64,000 bases of DNA, taken from assembly GCA_030749435.1 (NCBI GenBank), contig JASMKH010000004.1, forward strand, positions 1 through 64,000, written 5' to 3'. Below the pieces are notes generated by a model. The model was not told the origin of the DNA. It was given only the letters and a program-made list of their open reading frames with translations, and did no database searches. Shown here piece by piece: positions 40,166 to 48,634 of the stretch. Positions within the stretch are counted from its first letter, which is position 1, and the number at the start of each line of letters is the position of its first letter. A program made the position numbers and the translations under genes. The stretch comes from Phycisphaerales bacterium (GTDB taxonomy: Bacteria > Planctomycetota > Phycisphaerae > Phycisphaerales > SM1A02).

Positions 40166-41155
40166 TCAGCAGGCGAGACTGACCTCGCGGTTCAGAACCT
40201 GCTCGACGGTGCCGACCTTTCTCGGCAGAACGATGCTGAGTACGCCGTGATCGACTCTGGCGGTGATGCCGCTCAGGTCGATGTCGTTTCCGAGCACGAA
40301 CTCGCGGCGAAGCATTCGTGGCGCCTGCCTTTCACGGATGATCGGTGTCACTCCGTTCTTCAGCGAGGCAGCCCCGCCGGCGGTCACCTCAAGCATCAGA
40401 CGGCCGTTGGTGGCGGTCAGTTCGATGTTCTCGAGCGAGATGCCAGGAACGTCCGCTTCGATGATGCAGGTGTTGGCGTCTTCGGCGATGTCCACTGGAA
40501 TCGTGGCGTACTGGCCGAAGGAGTTCAGGGACGTGTCGTTGCGGATGCCCATGCCGGGGTCGTACATCGGAACACTCCATGTCAGGGTCTCCAGTTGACG
40601 CATCGCCTGAATGGGGCTCACCTCAGCGGTCGCTGCAATCGCCATCGCCTGGCTCGGGTTGATCCGGGCGAGACCAATGAGCTGCCGGGCGAGGGACAGG
40701 TCGATATTGGCGACCTTGGTGAGTTTGGCAGCGGTCCATGGGCAGCCGTCGGCGATCTTGGAGAGATTCGCAATGAAGCGTGGGTCGATGCTCGTCAGGC
40801 GAATGGCCAACTGCGCCGCCGCCGGATCGATCATCGCGATTCGGTTCACGATTGCACGGGGTCCGAACGAAGTTTCGAGGTCCGTCATTCCGGTCTGGAC
40901 GAAGGGCACGCGCTGAAGGTGCGGCATCGTCTGGAAGGCGGAGTCGGGCATCATGCCGACATTGATCGGGCAGGCGTCCGAACCGAACTCGACGCCGGTG
41001 GCCACGGGAGCCACGCCCATGCCTGGAGCGGCGGCGTGCGGGGTCTGGCCCCATGTGGTGCTGCCGAAGCGATCTGTGAAGTAGCCGTTGCTGGTGCGGC
41101 CGGTGAAGGTGCTTTCGCAACCACGATTGTCTTTGACCTGTACGTTGATAGCCAT
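40166..41155 (-). CDS. Long Hsp20-family protein with a repeat-containing N-terminal half
   Basis: This 329-residue protein is more than twice the normal Hsp20 length. The C-terminal part (about 220-320) is an alpha-crystallin domain: DANTCIIEADVPGISLENIEL, RMLRREFVLGNDIDL, GVLSIVLPRKVG. The N-terminal half is unrelated to known Hsp20 arms. Residues 109-192 contain about six repeats of 13-15 residues, such as IDPAAAQLAIRLTS, IDLSLARQLIGLAR, INPSQAMAIAATAE and VSPIQAMRQLETLT. Residues 20-60 are glycine/alanine-rich. The ATG has AAGGAG 7 bases upstream; a frame to 41314 has no support. The tail lacks a clear I-x-I motif (it ends EVSLAC). Confidence 0.88.
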   Translation of the reverse strand: MAINVQVKDNRGCESTFTGRTSNGYFTDRFGSTTWGQTPHAAAPGMGVAPVATGVEFGSDACPINVGMMPDSAFQTMPHLQRVPFVQTGMTDLETSFGPRAIVNRIAMIDPAAAQLAIRLTSIDPRFIANLSKIADGCPWTAAKLTKVANIDLSLARQLIGLARINPSQAMAIAATAEVSPIQAMRQLETLTWSVPMYDPGMGIRNDTSLNSFGQYATIPVDIAEDANTCIIEADVPGISLENIELTATNGRLMLEVTAGGAASLKNGVTPIIRERQAPRMLRREFVLGNDIDLSGITARVDHGVLSIVLPRKVGTVEQVLNREVSLAC

Positions 41156-41180
41156 TTTCGAGCTCCTTGAGTTGAAGGCC

Positions 41181-41618
41181 TCAGGAAGCCGATACGCCCC
41201 CGCAACGCTGCGGGAAGACACCGGGTTCCTGTGAAACATGACGCGACGCGTGAGCACCCGCACGGCGGTCAATCCCCCCGCCGATCGGAATGCGCACGCG
41301 AATCTGATCTCCACGGTCCCGCGACACCAGAATCGGAGCCCTCGGGGGTCGCCGGAACACGACGTGCGTCGTGACCCGCTGAATCCCTGGGACCTCGTCC
41401 TGATCTGGTACCGCGCGAACTGCGTCGATTGAGAGGACGCGACCTCGCAGACGAGCGCCGGTGCGGGGCAATGCAGCAGCCGGGAGGTCAGCCGTCATCT
41501 CAATCCACTGGTTGGGTACGACCTGTATCGCCAGATTGGCGGTCATGGTGGCGGGTTGGGTTCCCGCCGAGGTGTCCCGAGTGGCCGTCTTCGCGTCGGT
41601 ATGCGTGTGGCGGATCAT
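41181..41618 (-). CDS. Unrecognised protein at the head of the Hsp20 cluster
   Basis: This is a 145-residue protein of unknown family. ATG 41618 has GGGAG 7 bases upstream. The first 25 residues are threonine/alanine-rich and look disordered (RHTHTDAKTATRDTSAGT). The middle is a beta-pattern segment (LAIQVVPNQWIEMTADLP, ARLRGRVLSIDAV, RVTTHVVFRRPPRAPILVS). No signal peptide or membrane helix is visible. It ends 25 bases before the start of the long Hsp20 gene, so they are probably co-transcribed. A gene in this place may encode a partner of the chaperones, but nothing in the sequence proves it. An in-frame ATG at 41546 is a later alternative start. Confidence 0.6.
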   Translation of the reverse strand: MIRHTHTDAKTATRDTSAGTQPATMTANLAIQVVPNQWIEMTADLPAAALPRTGARLRGRVLSIDAVRAVPDQDEVPGIQRVTTHVVFRRPPRAPILVSRDRGDQIRVRIPIGGGIDRRAGAHASRHVSQEPGVFPQRCGGVSAS

Positions 41619-41949
41619 GGCTGAACTCCCGGGCTGCTTGCCCTGCGCCCCGCTCCATGCGAGGTCGGGAGTCACCTCACAATCCGCGTGCCCGACCAGA
41701 TCAAACACGCAGTTGCCAAGACGGATGATCCTGATCTGCCTTGAAAGGGCCCCGAACGCGGGTATCCCCCCGAACCGGACCCTCCCCCGGCGAGGGAGGC
41801 GCAGCCCATCGCAGGGCAAATCGGACCGCCCCGTCCATCAATCAAGGCCTCGCCATGGCGGGTTGGACTGCTGCCGCGGGGGCTGCAATCCACCGCCCAG
41901 CTGCGGCAAACGCCGGTGCTGCCACGCTGACATCCCATTGCCCGATTCG

Positions 41950-42891
41950 TCAGGAGCCGCCGAGCACCACTGGCAACCTGAGGCCCGCTCCGGAACGTCC
42001 AGCGGGGTGATGGCGCTCAAGCAGCCGCCGAAGCGCCTTCGCCCCGAGCACGCAACCAGCCGAGGCGAGCGCATCGGCCTCTCCGGCCGAATCGGCCACG
42101 ACGGTCACGTCCGGGTGAGGCCCGACCCACTGGCCGGTGCGTGGGTCAACGATGTGCGAGACGAAATCGACCCCGCTGCCGATGTGCTGTTCCCCGGCAC
42201 CTGAAGTCGCTATCCCACAGTTCGCGCGTACCAGCGGCGGCGCGTCTGCGCGTCCGGAGATCCGAATCGTCCATCCAGCCTTCCCCGGTGGAGGATCTCC
42301 AACGGCCAGATCTCCGCCCAACTCCACCAGCGCCGCGGTGACACCCCGCGTCCGCATCGCCTCAAGCGCCGCATCCGCTGCGAGCCCCTTGCCAATCCCG
42401 CCGAAGTCCAACCACGGCACCGGATCGGCGAACCGGAGGCTGTCTCCGCGTCGCATGAGCCGCTCGACTCCCCTTCCTGTCCAGCAGAATGGGGCCGTCT
42501 TCGGAATCTCGCCTGATGATCGATGCCTGCGCCACGCATCCGTCATGCGACCGCAGGTTGGATCGAAGGCCCCGCCCGTCCACCCGTGTATCTCAAGCGA
42601 GCGGTCAATCGCATCGGCAAGCGGTGGCGAGATTGCGATCCATACGCCGGGAGCCGCGCCGCGAAGCATCATGACCTCGCTGTCAAGTCGCCAATCGCTC
42701 AGGATCTGCTCCAGCGATGCCATGCTGGCGAACGCGGCCTGCGCGGCATCCGACGCTCGCGCCGCGTTTGGGGCGTACAACACCACGCGAGCGGGCGAAC
42801 CCATTCGGATGGCCTGAAACTCGTGTCTCTCGAGACCTGCATGACACCCGAGCTGAAGCATCATGATTGGCAGTAGTATGGAGAACCGCAT
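41950..42891 (-). CDS. apbE: FAD:protein FMN transferase (ApbE), predicted lipoprotein
   Basis: This enzyme attaches FMN to target proteins outside the cytoplasm. The protein has 313 residues, a hydrophobic start (MRFSILLPIMMLQLGC) with the Cys of a lipobox, then MGSPARVVLYAP, LDFGGIGKGLAAD, ALVELGGDLAVG and a C-terminal SHIVDPRTGQWVG, TVVADSAGEADALASAG, all ApbE landmarks with the Asp/Ala metal and FAD sites. ATG 42891 has no ribosome site. It lies in a palindrome that also contains the start of the divergent gene. ATG 42909 is an alternative. No Rnf/Nqr-type flavoprotein substrate is in the window. Confidence 0.9.
   Translation of the reverse strand: MRFSILLPIMMLQLGCHAGLERHEFQAIRMGSPARVVLYAPNAARASDAAQAAFASMASLEQILSDWRLDSEVMMLRGAAPGVWIAISPPLADAIDRSLEIHGWTGGAFDPTCGRMTDAWRRHRSSGEIPKTAPFCWTGRGVERLMRRGDSLRFADPVPWLDFGGIGKGLAADAALEAMRTRGVTAALVELGGDLAVGDPPPGKAGWTIRISGRADAPPLVRANCGIATSGAGEQHIGSGVDFVSHIVDPRTGQWVGPHPDVTVVADSAGEADALASAGCVLGAKALRRLLERHHPAGRSGAGLRLPVVLGGS
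42874..42879 (+). promoter_or_regulatory. Candidate -10 box of the SUMF1-like gene
   Basis: TAGTAT ends 10 bases before ATG 42890. The short distance leaves a leader of only a few bases, in which GGAG may still serve as ribosome site. No -35 element is recognisable. Confidence 0.3.
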
Positions 42892-43708
42892 GCAAACACT
42901 CGTGTACATCGTTGGAGCCGCATTGTCCAGCCCCGCGTCACTCCCCAGTGAGCGCGGTGATGCGGTCCGTTGTACCCAGCCGGTCGCGGGAACGGCACTG
43001 TCCATCGAACTGATTCGGATGCCCGCGCCGCCTGATTCACCCCCACTCTGGATCTCGCGGGACGAGATCTCGTGGGACCTCTACGACGCGTTGGTCTATC
43101 AACTCGATGTCCCCAAGGGGGGCGACGAACCCGCCGAGGCCGTGACACGGCCGACCAAGCCGTACCTGATGGCTGATCGGGGCTGGGGGCATGCCGGGTA
43201 TCCGGCGCTGAGCGTCTCTCATCGCGGCGCGACCGCATTTTGTGAGTGGATGAGCCGCAAGACCGGGAAGCGGTGGCGTCTCCCCACCGTTGAGGAGTGG
43301 AAGCGATTGTGCGCCGCTTCGGGCGTCACCAGCAGCAACCAGTTGGACCATGCCTGGCAATCGGGAAACGCCGAAAACAAGACGCACGCGATCGGCACGC
43401 GAGCTCCCGACGCGAACGGGCTGAACGACCTCTGTGGCAATGTCTCTGAGTGGTGCGTCGATGGACCGGACCAGTGGGTCCTCATGGGCACCTGCTACAA
43501 GGACGCCACCGGCGACCCGTGCGCCGTCCGCAAAGAACCGGGGCCCGAGTGGAATGACACTGATCCACAGATTCCAAAGAGCATCTGGTGGCTCTCGGAT
43601 GCGCCCTTTGCCGGATTCCGGGTGGTCTGCGAAGAAGTCGCCTCCGACACCGGACTACCGCAGCAGAAGAACGAGGAAGCGTCTCATGTTGAACGACCTG
43701 CCGAATGA
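42890..43708 (+). CDS. Exported formylglycine-generating-enzyme-like (SUMF1-domain) protein
   Basis: This 272-residue protein has a weak signal-like start (MQTLVYIVGAALSSPASL) and a SUMF1/FGE-sulfatase domain: ISRDEISWDLYDALV, HRGATAFCEWMSRKTGKRW, RLPTVEEWKRLCAA, GLNDLCGNVSEWCVDG and PFAGFRVVCEE. These are the conserved fold landmarks, but the cysteine pair needed for true formylglycine formation cannot be assigned with confidence, and no sulfatase is nearby, so it may be a non-catalytic family member. ATG 42890 has GGAG 6 bases upstream; ATG 42863 and 42878 are also in frame. Its stop lies inside the next gene (23-base overlap), which shows co-transcription with the Tat-exported oxidoreductases. 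Confidence 0.85.
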   Translation: MQTLVYIVGAALSSPASLPSERGDAVRCTQPVAGTALSIELIRMPAPPDSPPLWISRDEISWDLYDALVYQLDVPKGGDEPAEAVTRPTKPYLMADRGWGHAGYPALSVSHRGATAFCEWMSRKTGKRWRLPTVEEWKRLCAASGVTSSNQLDHAWQSGNAENKTHAIGTRAPDANGLNDLCGNVSEWCVDGPDQWVLMGTCYKDATGDPCAVRKEPGPEWNDTDPQIPKSIWWLSDAPFAGFRVVCEEVASDTGLPQQKNEEASHVERPAE

Positions 43709-45020
43709 CATCTGGACGCGGCGCAGCTTCGTGCAGGGCGCCGGTCTGACCGTTGGTGCGTTGGCGACAGGCTGCACGACGGCCCCCCGCGGATCCATGG
43801 CCGTCACCATCCCTGCGGACCGCCCGGTGCGGGTCGGGCTCATCGGGTGCGGTGGACGCGGATCCGGCGCCGCGTCTCAGTCCCTCCGAGCCGACCCGGG
43901 CGTCGTGCTGCACTCCATGGGCGATACCTTCCCTGATCGGCTCACATCGAGCCGAGGGCATCTGGAAGGGCAGTTCCCAGGCCGCGTCGATGTTCCCGAG
44001 TCGCGGCAGCACACCGGCTTCGACGCCTACCAGAAGGTGATCGATGACGGTGTCGACGTGGTGATCCTGACGACCCCACCGCACTTTCGACCTGAACACT
44101 TCAAGGCTGCGGTCGCCGCAGACAAGCATGTGTTCATGGAGAAACCCATGGCCGTCGACGGCACCGGCGTCCGATCGGTGCTTGAAGATGCCAAGGTTGC
44201 CAGACAGAAGAAGCTCAACGTCATGGGCGGCTTCTGCTGGCGATACAACCTGCCGAATCGCGCCTGCTACGAGCGGATTCACAACGGCGCGATCGGCGAT
44301 GTGACGTGCGTCCACTCAACCTATCTCACCGCACCGCTCGGAACCAAACCTCGACAGGATGGTTGGAGCGACATGGAGTGGCAACTTCGCAACTGGCAGC
44401 ACTTCACATGGCTCAGCGGGGACCACATCGCCGAGCAGGCCTGCCACGCCATCGACAAGATCAACTGGGCCAAGGGCGATGTCCCTCCTGCCAGAGCCAT
44501 TGCACTGGGCGGCCGGCAAATGAGAGAGGTGCCGGAATCGGGGAACATCTATGACCACTTCTCGGTCATGTACGTCTACGAGGACGGATCCCGGTGCTTC
44601 CACGACTGTCGCCAGATGCCAAACTGCTGGAATGACAACACCGAGTACCTGATTGGCACACACGGGACCTGCTACGTGAATTCGTGGGGCCCCGAACAGC
44701 GAATCAAGGGCCGGTATCCATGGAAGTACGAGGGTCCCAACCCGAACATGTATCAGGTTGAGCATGACGAACTCTTCGAAGCGATACGCGGCAAGCGAGC
44801 ACGCATCGACGATGTCGATCAGATGATGGCCAGTACCCTCATGTCGATCATGGGGCGTATGAGCGCGTATTCAGGGCGGCCGGTCGAGTGGGACGAAGCA
44901 CTCGAGAGCGAAGAGCGACTCGGCCCGGTCGAGTATGCACTTGGCGATCTCCCGACCATGCCGGTATCCGTCCCCGGGTCGGTCGCATCCTGGAACCAGC
45001 TTCGCACGGCTGGCGCCTGA
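43686..45020 (+). CDS. Tat-exported Gfo/Idh/MocA oxidoreductase, copy 1
   Basis: This 444-residue protein starts with a twin-arginine signal (RRSFVQGAGLTVGALATGC, also ending in a possible lipidated Cys). A Rossmann domain follows (RVGLIGCGGRGSGAA) with VVILTTPPHFRPEHF and the family EKP motif in VFMEKPMAVDG. The C-terminal substrate domain holds WSDMEWQLRNWQHFTWLSGDH, shared with copy 2. NAD(P)-dependent oxidation of a sugar or polyol is the known chemistry; the substrate is unknown. Such exported oxidoreductases with tightly bound cofactor are common in planctomycetes. ATG 43686 is preceded by GAGGAAG. It overlaps the SUMF1-like gene and is followed one base later by copy 2. Confidence 0.93.
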   Translation: MLNDLPNDIWTRRSFVQGAGLTVGALATGCTTAPRGSMAVTIPADRPVRVGLIGCGGRGSGAASQSLRADPGVVLHSMGDTFPDRLTSSRGHLEGQFPGRVDVPESRQHTGFDAYQKVIDDGVDVVILTTPPHFRPEHFKAAVAADKHVFMEKPMAVDGTGVRSVLEDAKVARQKKLNVMGGFCWRYNLPNRACYERIHNGAIGDVTCVHSTYLTAPLGTKPRQDGWSDMEWQLRNWQHFTWLSGDHIAEQACHAIDKINWAKGDVPPARAIALGGRQMREVPESGNIYDHFSVMYVYEDGSRCFHDCRQMPNCWNDNTEYLIGTHGTCYVNSWGPEQRIKGRYPWKYEGPNPNMYQVEHDELFEAIRGKRARIDDVDQMMASTLMSIMGRMSAYSGRPVEWDEALESEERLGPVEYALGDLPTMPVSVPGSVASWNQLRTAGA

Positions 45021-45021
45021 G

Positions 45022-46305
45022 GTGGACCGCAGAGCATTCATCGGATCCTCCATCGCGGGGGTTGCCGCAGGCTCGATGCTTCAGCGAGCCGCATGGGCTG
45101 CTGGCGTCGACCGGCTGACCGTCGGACTGGTCGGATGCGGCGGGCGCGGCACCGGCGCGCTCTTCAACGCCATCGAGGCTTCGGCAGAGGCACAGGTCGG
45201 GGCGTTGGCGGATCTGTTCCCGGATCGGCTCTCGAACTGCAGAACACACCTTGAGCAGTTGGGTGAACGGGTCATCGCCACCGATGCCGACTGTTACACC
45301 GGCTGGGACGCGTATCGCAGACTGCTCAGCCGCCCCGATATTGACATCGTCGTGTTGGCGACACCCCCGCACTTCCGACCGATGATGGTTGCGGAGGCTG
45401 TTCGACAGAACAAGCACGTGTTCATGGAGAAACCGGTGGCCGTCGATCCGGCAGGCGTGCGGCTTGTCATGGCAGCCGCAGACGTCGCCGACAAGAAGCA
45501 ACTGTCGATCGTGGCGGGCACGCAGCGGCGACACGAGACCTGCTATCTCGACGCAGTCCAGCGGATCCGAGACGGTGCGATTGGCGAGCCTGTCGCAGCG
45601 CGGTGCTACTGGAATCAAGGGGGGCTGTGGAACCACGGCCGGGAGGACCACTGGTCCGACATGGAGTGGCAACTTCGCAACTGGTTGTACTTCACCTGGC
45701 TCAGCGGCGACCACATCACCGAGCAACATGTTCACAATCTGGATGCCGTCAATTGGATCCTTGGAGGCCACCCTGTTCGATGCATGGGCATGGGAGGGCG
45801 GCAGAGTCGAACCAGCAAGGCATACGGCCACTGCTTCGACCACTTCGCCGTGGACTACGAGTATCCGGGAGGGATCCATGCCACGAGCATGTGCCGCCAG
45901 ACAGACGGCGCCTCGGGCCGGGTCGAAGAGGTTGTGCAAGGGACACTCGGTCGCGCCGTGCTCTCCAGCGGCCGCGCGCGGTTCGAGGGCGGACCGAGTT
46001 GGACCTTCTCGACCGAGAATGTGAATCCATACGTGCAGGAACACCGCAACCTCCATGCCAGTATTCGCGGGGAAGTACCGCGGCTCAATGAGGCCAGAAG
46101 GATCGCAGAGTCGACGCTTACTGCGATCATGGGTCGGATGAGCGCCTACAGTGGCAAGGCGATCTCATGGGATGAAGCGATGAACTCGTCACTCGATCTG
46201 ACGCCGCCCGCATATGTCTTCGGAGACCTCGAAGTACCGGCTGTACCGATTCCGGGGCACCACAGCCCCCACGACTCACTCTGGATGACGGAGACCAACA
46301 CATGA
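45022..46305 (+). CDS. Tat-exported Gfo/Idh/MocA oxidoreductase, copy 2
   Basis: This 427-residue paralog of the preceding gene has a Tat signal (DRRAFIGSSIAGVAAGSML), a Rossmann motif (TVGLVGCGGRGTGALF), LATPPHFRPMMV, HVFMEKPVAVDP and the same WSDMEWQLRNWLYFTWLSGDH core as copy 1. The GTG start at 45022 lies one base after the stop of copy 1; no upstream ATG gives a plausible N-terminus. The two copies share sequence along their whole length, so they arose by tandem duplication, but they have diverged enough to have different substrates or to form a heterodimer. The stop overlaps the next gene by ATGA. Confidence 0.93.
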   Translation: MDRRAFIGSSIAGVAAGSMLQRAAWAAGVDRLTVGLVGCGGRGTGALFNAIEASAEAQVGALADLFPDRLSNCRTHLEQLGERVIATDADCYTGWDAYRRLLSRPDIDIVVLATPPHFRPMMVAEAVRQNKHVFMEKPVAVDPAGVRLVMAAADVADKKQLSIVAGTQRRHETCYLDAVQRIRDGAIGEPVAARCYWNQGGLWNHGREDHWSDMEWQLRNWLYFTWLSGDHITEQHVHNLDAVNWILGGHPVRCMGMGGRQSRTSKAYGHCFDHFAVDYEYPGGIHATSMCRQTDGASGRVEEVVQGTLGRAVLSSGRARFEGGPSWTFSTENVNPYVQEHRNLHASIRGEVPRLNEARRIAESTLTAIMGRMSAYSGKAISWDEAMNSSLDLTPPAYVFGDLEVPAVPIPGHHSPHDSLWMTETNT

Positions 46306-47261
46306 AGAGACGCACATTCGTCGCGGCGGGGCTGGCAGGAGTCGCTGGCCCTGCGATTGGCATGCCGGGGCGACCATTCGAACTTCCGCCCGAGTATCCG
46401 CCCGGACACGAGCCCTGGCCCAGGAAGACCTCCCCTCACGCTGGCACCTTCACACTCGACTACGCCCCTCACTTCGGCATGTTTCGCCACCACGCAGGCG
46501 GGGACCTCGTTGACCAGATTGACTTCATGGCCGAAGCCGGCTTTCGATCACTCGAAGACAACGGCATGCGGGACCGAGAGGAGCTGGAACAGCGTCGCAT
46601 CGCCCGTGCCCTGGAACGGCACAACATGCGAATGGGCGTCTTTGTCATGAACATGGACGGCGCCTGGCGTCCAAGCCTGACCACCGGGACCCCAGACGAA
46701 CGCGATCGCTTTGTCCAGAATGCTCGTGACGCTGTCGAGATCGCTCAACGCGTGAATGCAACCTGGATGACTGTCGTGCCAGGAATGGTCGCAGAGGGGA
46801 TCCCTGAGGCAGTTCAGACGGCCAATGTCGTTGAGGCCCTCAAACAAGCTGCGGATGTGTTGGAACCCCATGGTCTGGTGATGGTCTGTGAACCGCTCAA
46901 CTGGCGAGATCACCATGGACAGTTCCTGCAGTACACGCCGCAGTCGATCAAGATCATGGACGCCGTGGACTCGCCCTCGTGCAAGATCCTGCAGGATCTC
47001 TACCACCAGCAGGCGAGCGAGGGCAATCTGATTGAGCACATGAATGCGGCCTGGCACCACATTCCCTACTTCCAAGTGGGTGACAATCCGGGGCGCAAGG
47101 AACCTGGGACGGGCGAGATCAACTACACCAACGTCTTCAAGCACATGCACGAGAAGGGCTGCGATGCCATCATCGGCATGGAACACGGCAAGAGCATCAG
47201 CGGCAAAGACGGCGAAGTGGCCCTCATCGAGGCCTACCGCAGCGTCGATCCAGTGGGCTGA
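46302..47261 (+). CDS. Tat-exported hydroxypyruvate-isomerase-like TIM-barrel protein
   Basis: This 319-residue protein has a Tat signal (KRRTFVAAGLAGVAGPAIG) and a xylose-isomerase-like TIM barrel: HFGMFRHHAGGDLVDQIDFM, FRSLEDNGM, VVPGMV, MVCEPLNWRDHHGQ and IIGMEHGKSISG. The acidic residue in VCEPLN and the later IGMEHG supply the metal-site glutamates. The hydroxypyruvate isomerase/sugar isomerase family is clear; the substrate is not. The ATG overlaps the upstream oxidoreductase (ATGA). Its stop is one base from the convergent permease gene. It should act on the product of the oxidoreductase pair outside the cytoplasm. Confidence 0.92.
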   Translation: MKRRTFVAAGLAGVAGPAIGMPGRPFELPPEYPPGHEPWPRKTSPHAGTFTLDYAPHFGMFRHHAGGDLVDQIDFMAEAGFRSLEDNGMRDREELEQRRIARALERHNMRMGVFVMNMDGAWRPSLTTGTPDERDRFVQNARDAVEIAQRVNATWMTVVPGMVAEGIPEAVQTANVVEALKQAADVLEPHGLVMVCEPLNWRDHHGQFLQYTPQSIKIMDAVDSPSCKILQDLYHQQASEGNLIEHMNAAWHHIPYFQVGDNPGRKEPGTGEINYTNVFKHMHEKGCDAIIGMEHGKSISGKDGEVALIEAYRSVDPVG

Positions 47262-47262
47262 G

Positions 47263-48582
47263 TCACGCAGCCGTCGCTGCGCCGCGTCCCTTGGATGGGT
47301 AGAAGATCAGCAGCAGCACAAAGCAGGCGATGGCCATCCACATCGGAACTGAGAAGAGCCGTACAAAGTCCATTCCCGACTCCGATGATGCCCAGCCGCC
47401 GACCACACCGGTCGCAAACCAACTCCCGACAATGATGCCGATGCCGACAATCACCAGATTGAAGAGATTCTGCGCCGAGGCGCGGACATCCCTGGTGGTG
47501 TTCTCGTCCACCACCATGAACGCCACGAAGATGAAGCAGCCGAAGCAGAGGCCATGGAGGGCGACGCCGACGAGTACGGGCACGAGGCCCGGGGCGTAGG
47601 CGAAGATCGCCATTCTCGCGGCGTACGCAACGAGCCCGATGCCAAGCAGCGTCTTCCGGGACAGGCTCTTGGCGAGCAGGGGCATGAGCGCCAGCACGGC
47701 GATCTCGCTCCACTGGCCGAGCGTCATCAAGCCGCCACCTCCCACGCCCAGTACCTGATTGACGCCGCTGGCGAACGAGTCGGCGGCGTTGCTTCCGGCC
47801 GCGTTCTGGATGCCGGTCACGAACTCGCTGGTGAACACAAAGTAGAACTGGTGAATCATGCTCACCGGCACTGCGATCAGGAAGAGTGTGATCAACGGCT
47901 GGACGCTGATTTCCCCGATCGCCTCGGCCCAGGCGAGCTTCTGCCCTTCATTCCTCGCTGGCGGCGTGTGCGGCAGCGTGAAGCAGAAGAATCCCATGAA
48001 GAGGCCGATCACGGCGCTCAGATTGAAAGCAAAGACCCGACCGGCGTCCTGCGCAGCTTTGATCTCTTCGAGCGTTCCATCCGCCGGCGTCGCCGCCCGA
48101 AGCAGATACTGCCCGACGATGATCCCGGCGACAATCCACCCGACCGTCCCCCAGAGCCGGACAAACCCGAAATCCCGGTCGCGGTCCGGCATGTGGTGAA
48201 ACGCCAACGAGTTCGTCAGGGCAATCGTCGGCGCATAGACGAAACCGTAGATTGCGGACAGGATCAGGAAGGCGGTGAATGAGTCCTCCATGCCCATCAG
48301 GAACACCAGCACGCCCCCGATGAGATGGCTGATTCCAAGCAGCTTCTCCGTTGACATCATGCGGTCGGCAAGTTGCCCGGCGATGAACGGGCCGAAGATC
48401 GCGCCAACGGCCCCCGCCGAGAAACACAGACCTGTTTGCGTCAGCGAGAAGCCTCGATACCCAAGCAGGAACGGATAGAGGATCGGCAGCCACGCCCCCC
48501 AGATCGCGTACTGCAGAAACATCATGAACGAGAGGCGGCTGCCTAGTCCAAATCCCATTCGCGGCGCGTAGGTAGTCTTCAT
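47263..48582 (-). CDS. Major-facilitator permease (nucleoside/sugar symporter-like)
   Basis: This 439-residue protein has twelve hydrophobic segments and an MFS layout resembling the NupG-type nucleoside:proton symporter family: [21 protein letters not shown] at the start, [20 protein letters not shown], and the later [35 protein letters not shown]. The start ATG 48582 lies 8 bases after a TATACC box, so it may be leaderless; ATG 48558 is a second option. It faces the oxidoreductase/isomerase operon and could import the product made outside the cell, a contextual inference. Confidence 0.9.
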   Translation of the reverse strand: MKTTYAPRMGFGLGSRLSFMMFLQYAIWGAWLPILYPFLLGYRGFSLTQTGLCFSAGAVGAIFGPFIAGQLADRMMSTEKLLGISHLIGGVLVFLMGMEDSFTAFLILSAIYGFVYAPTIALTNSLAFHHMPDRDRDFGFVRLWGTVGWIVAGIIVGQYLLRAATPADGTLEEIKAAQDAGRVFAFNLSAVIGLFMGFFCFTLPHTPPARNEGQKLAWAEAIGEISVQPLITLFLIAVPVSMIHQFYFVFTSEFVTGIQNAAGSNAADSFASGVNQVLGVGGGGLMTLGQWSEIAVLALMPLLAKSLSRKTLLGIGLVAYAARMAIFAYAPGLVPVLVGVALHGLCFGCFIFVAFMVVDENTTRDVRASAQNLFNLVIVGIGIIVGSWFATGVVGGWASSESGMDFVRLFSVPMWMAIACFVLLLIFYPSKGRGAATAA

Positions 48583-48590
48583 ACGTGAGA

Positions 48591-48596
48591 GGTATA
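48591..48596 (-). promoter_or_regulatory. Candidate -10 box of the permease gene
   Basis: On the minus strand TATACC ends 8 bases before ATG 48582, the spacing expected for a leaderless transcript. It lies back to back with the promoter of the threonine aldolase gene in a 52-base divergent region. Confidence 0.35.
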
Positions 48597-48620
48597 CCAG
48601 AACCAGCCCGCGGCTCGCAC

Positions 48621-48626
48621 TACCAT
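48621..48626 (+). promoter_or_regulatory. Candidate -10 box of the threonine aldolase gene
   Basis: TACCAT ends 8 bases before ATG 48635, again suggesting transcription start at or next to the start codon. No -35 box is visible; a TTG at 48626 is the only other in-frame start. Confidence 0.35.
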
Positions 48627-48634
48627 TGTCAGCC

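Noticed and set aside
43434-43685. Longer N-terminus of the first Gfo/Idh/MocA gene reaching back to 43434
   Set aside because: It overlaps the SUMF1-like gene for 270 bases and would bury the Tat signal inside the protein; the ATG at 43686 puts the signal at the N-terminus.
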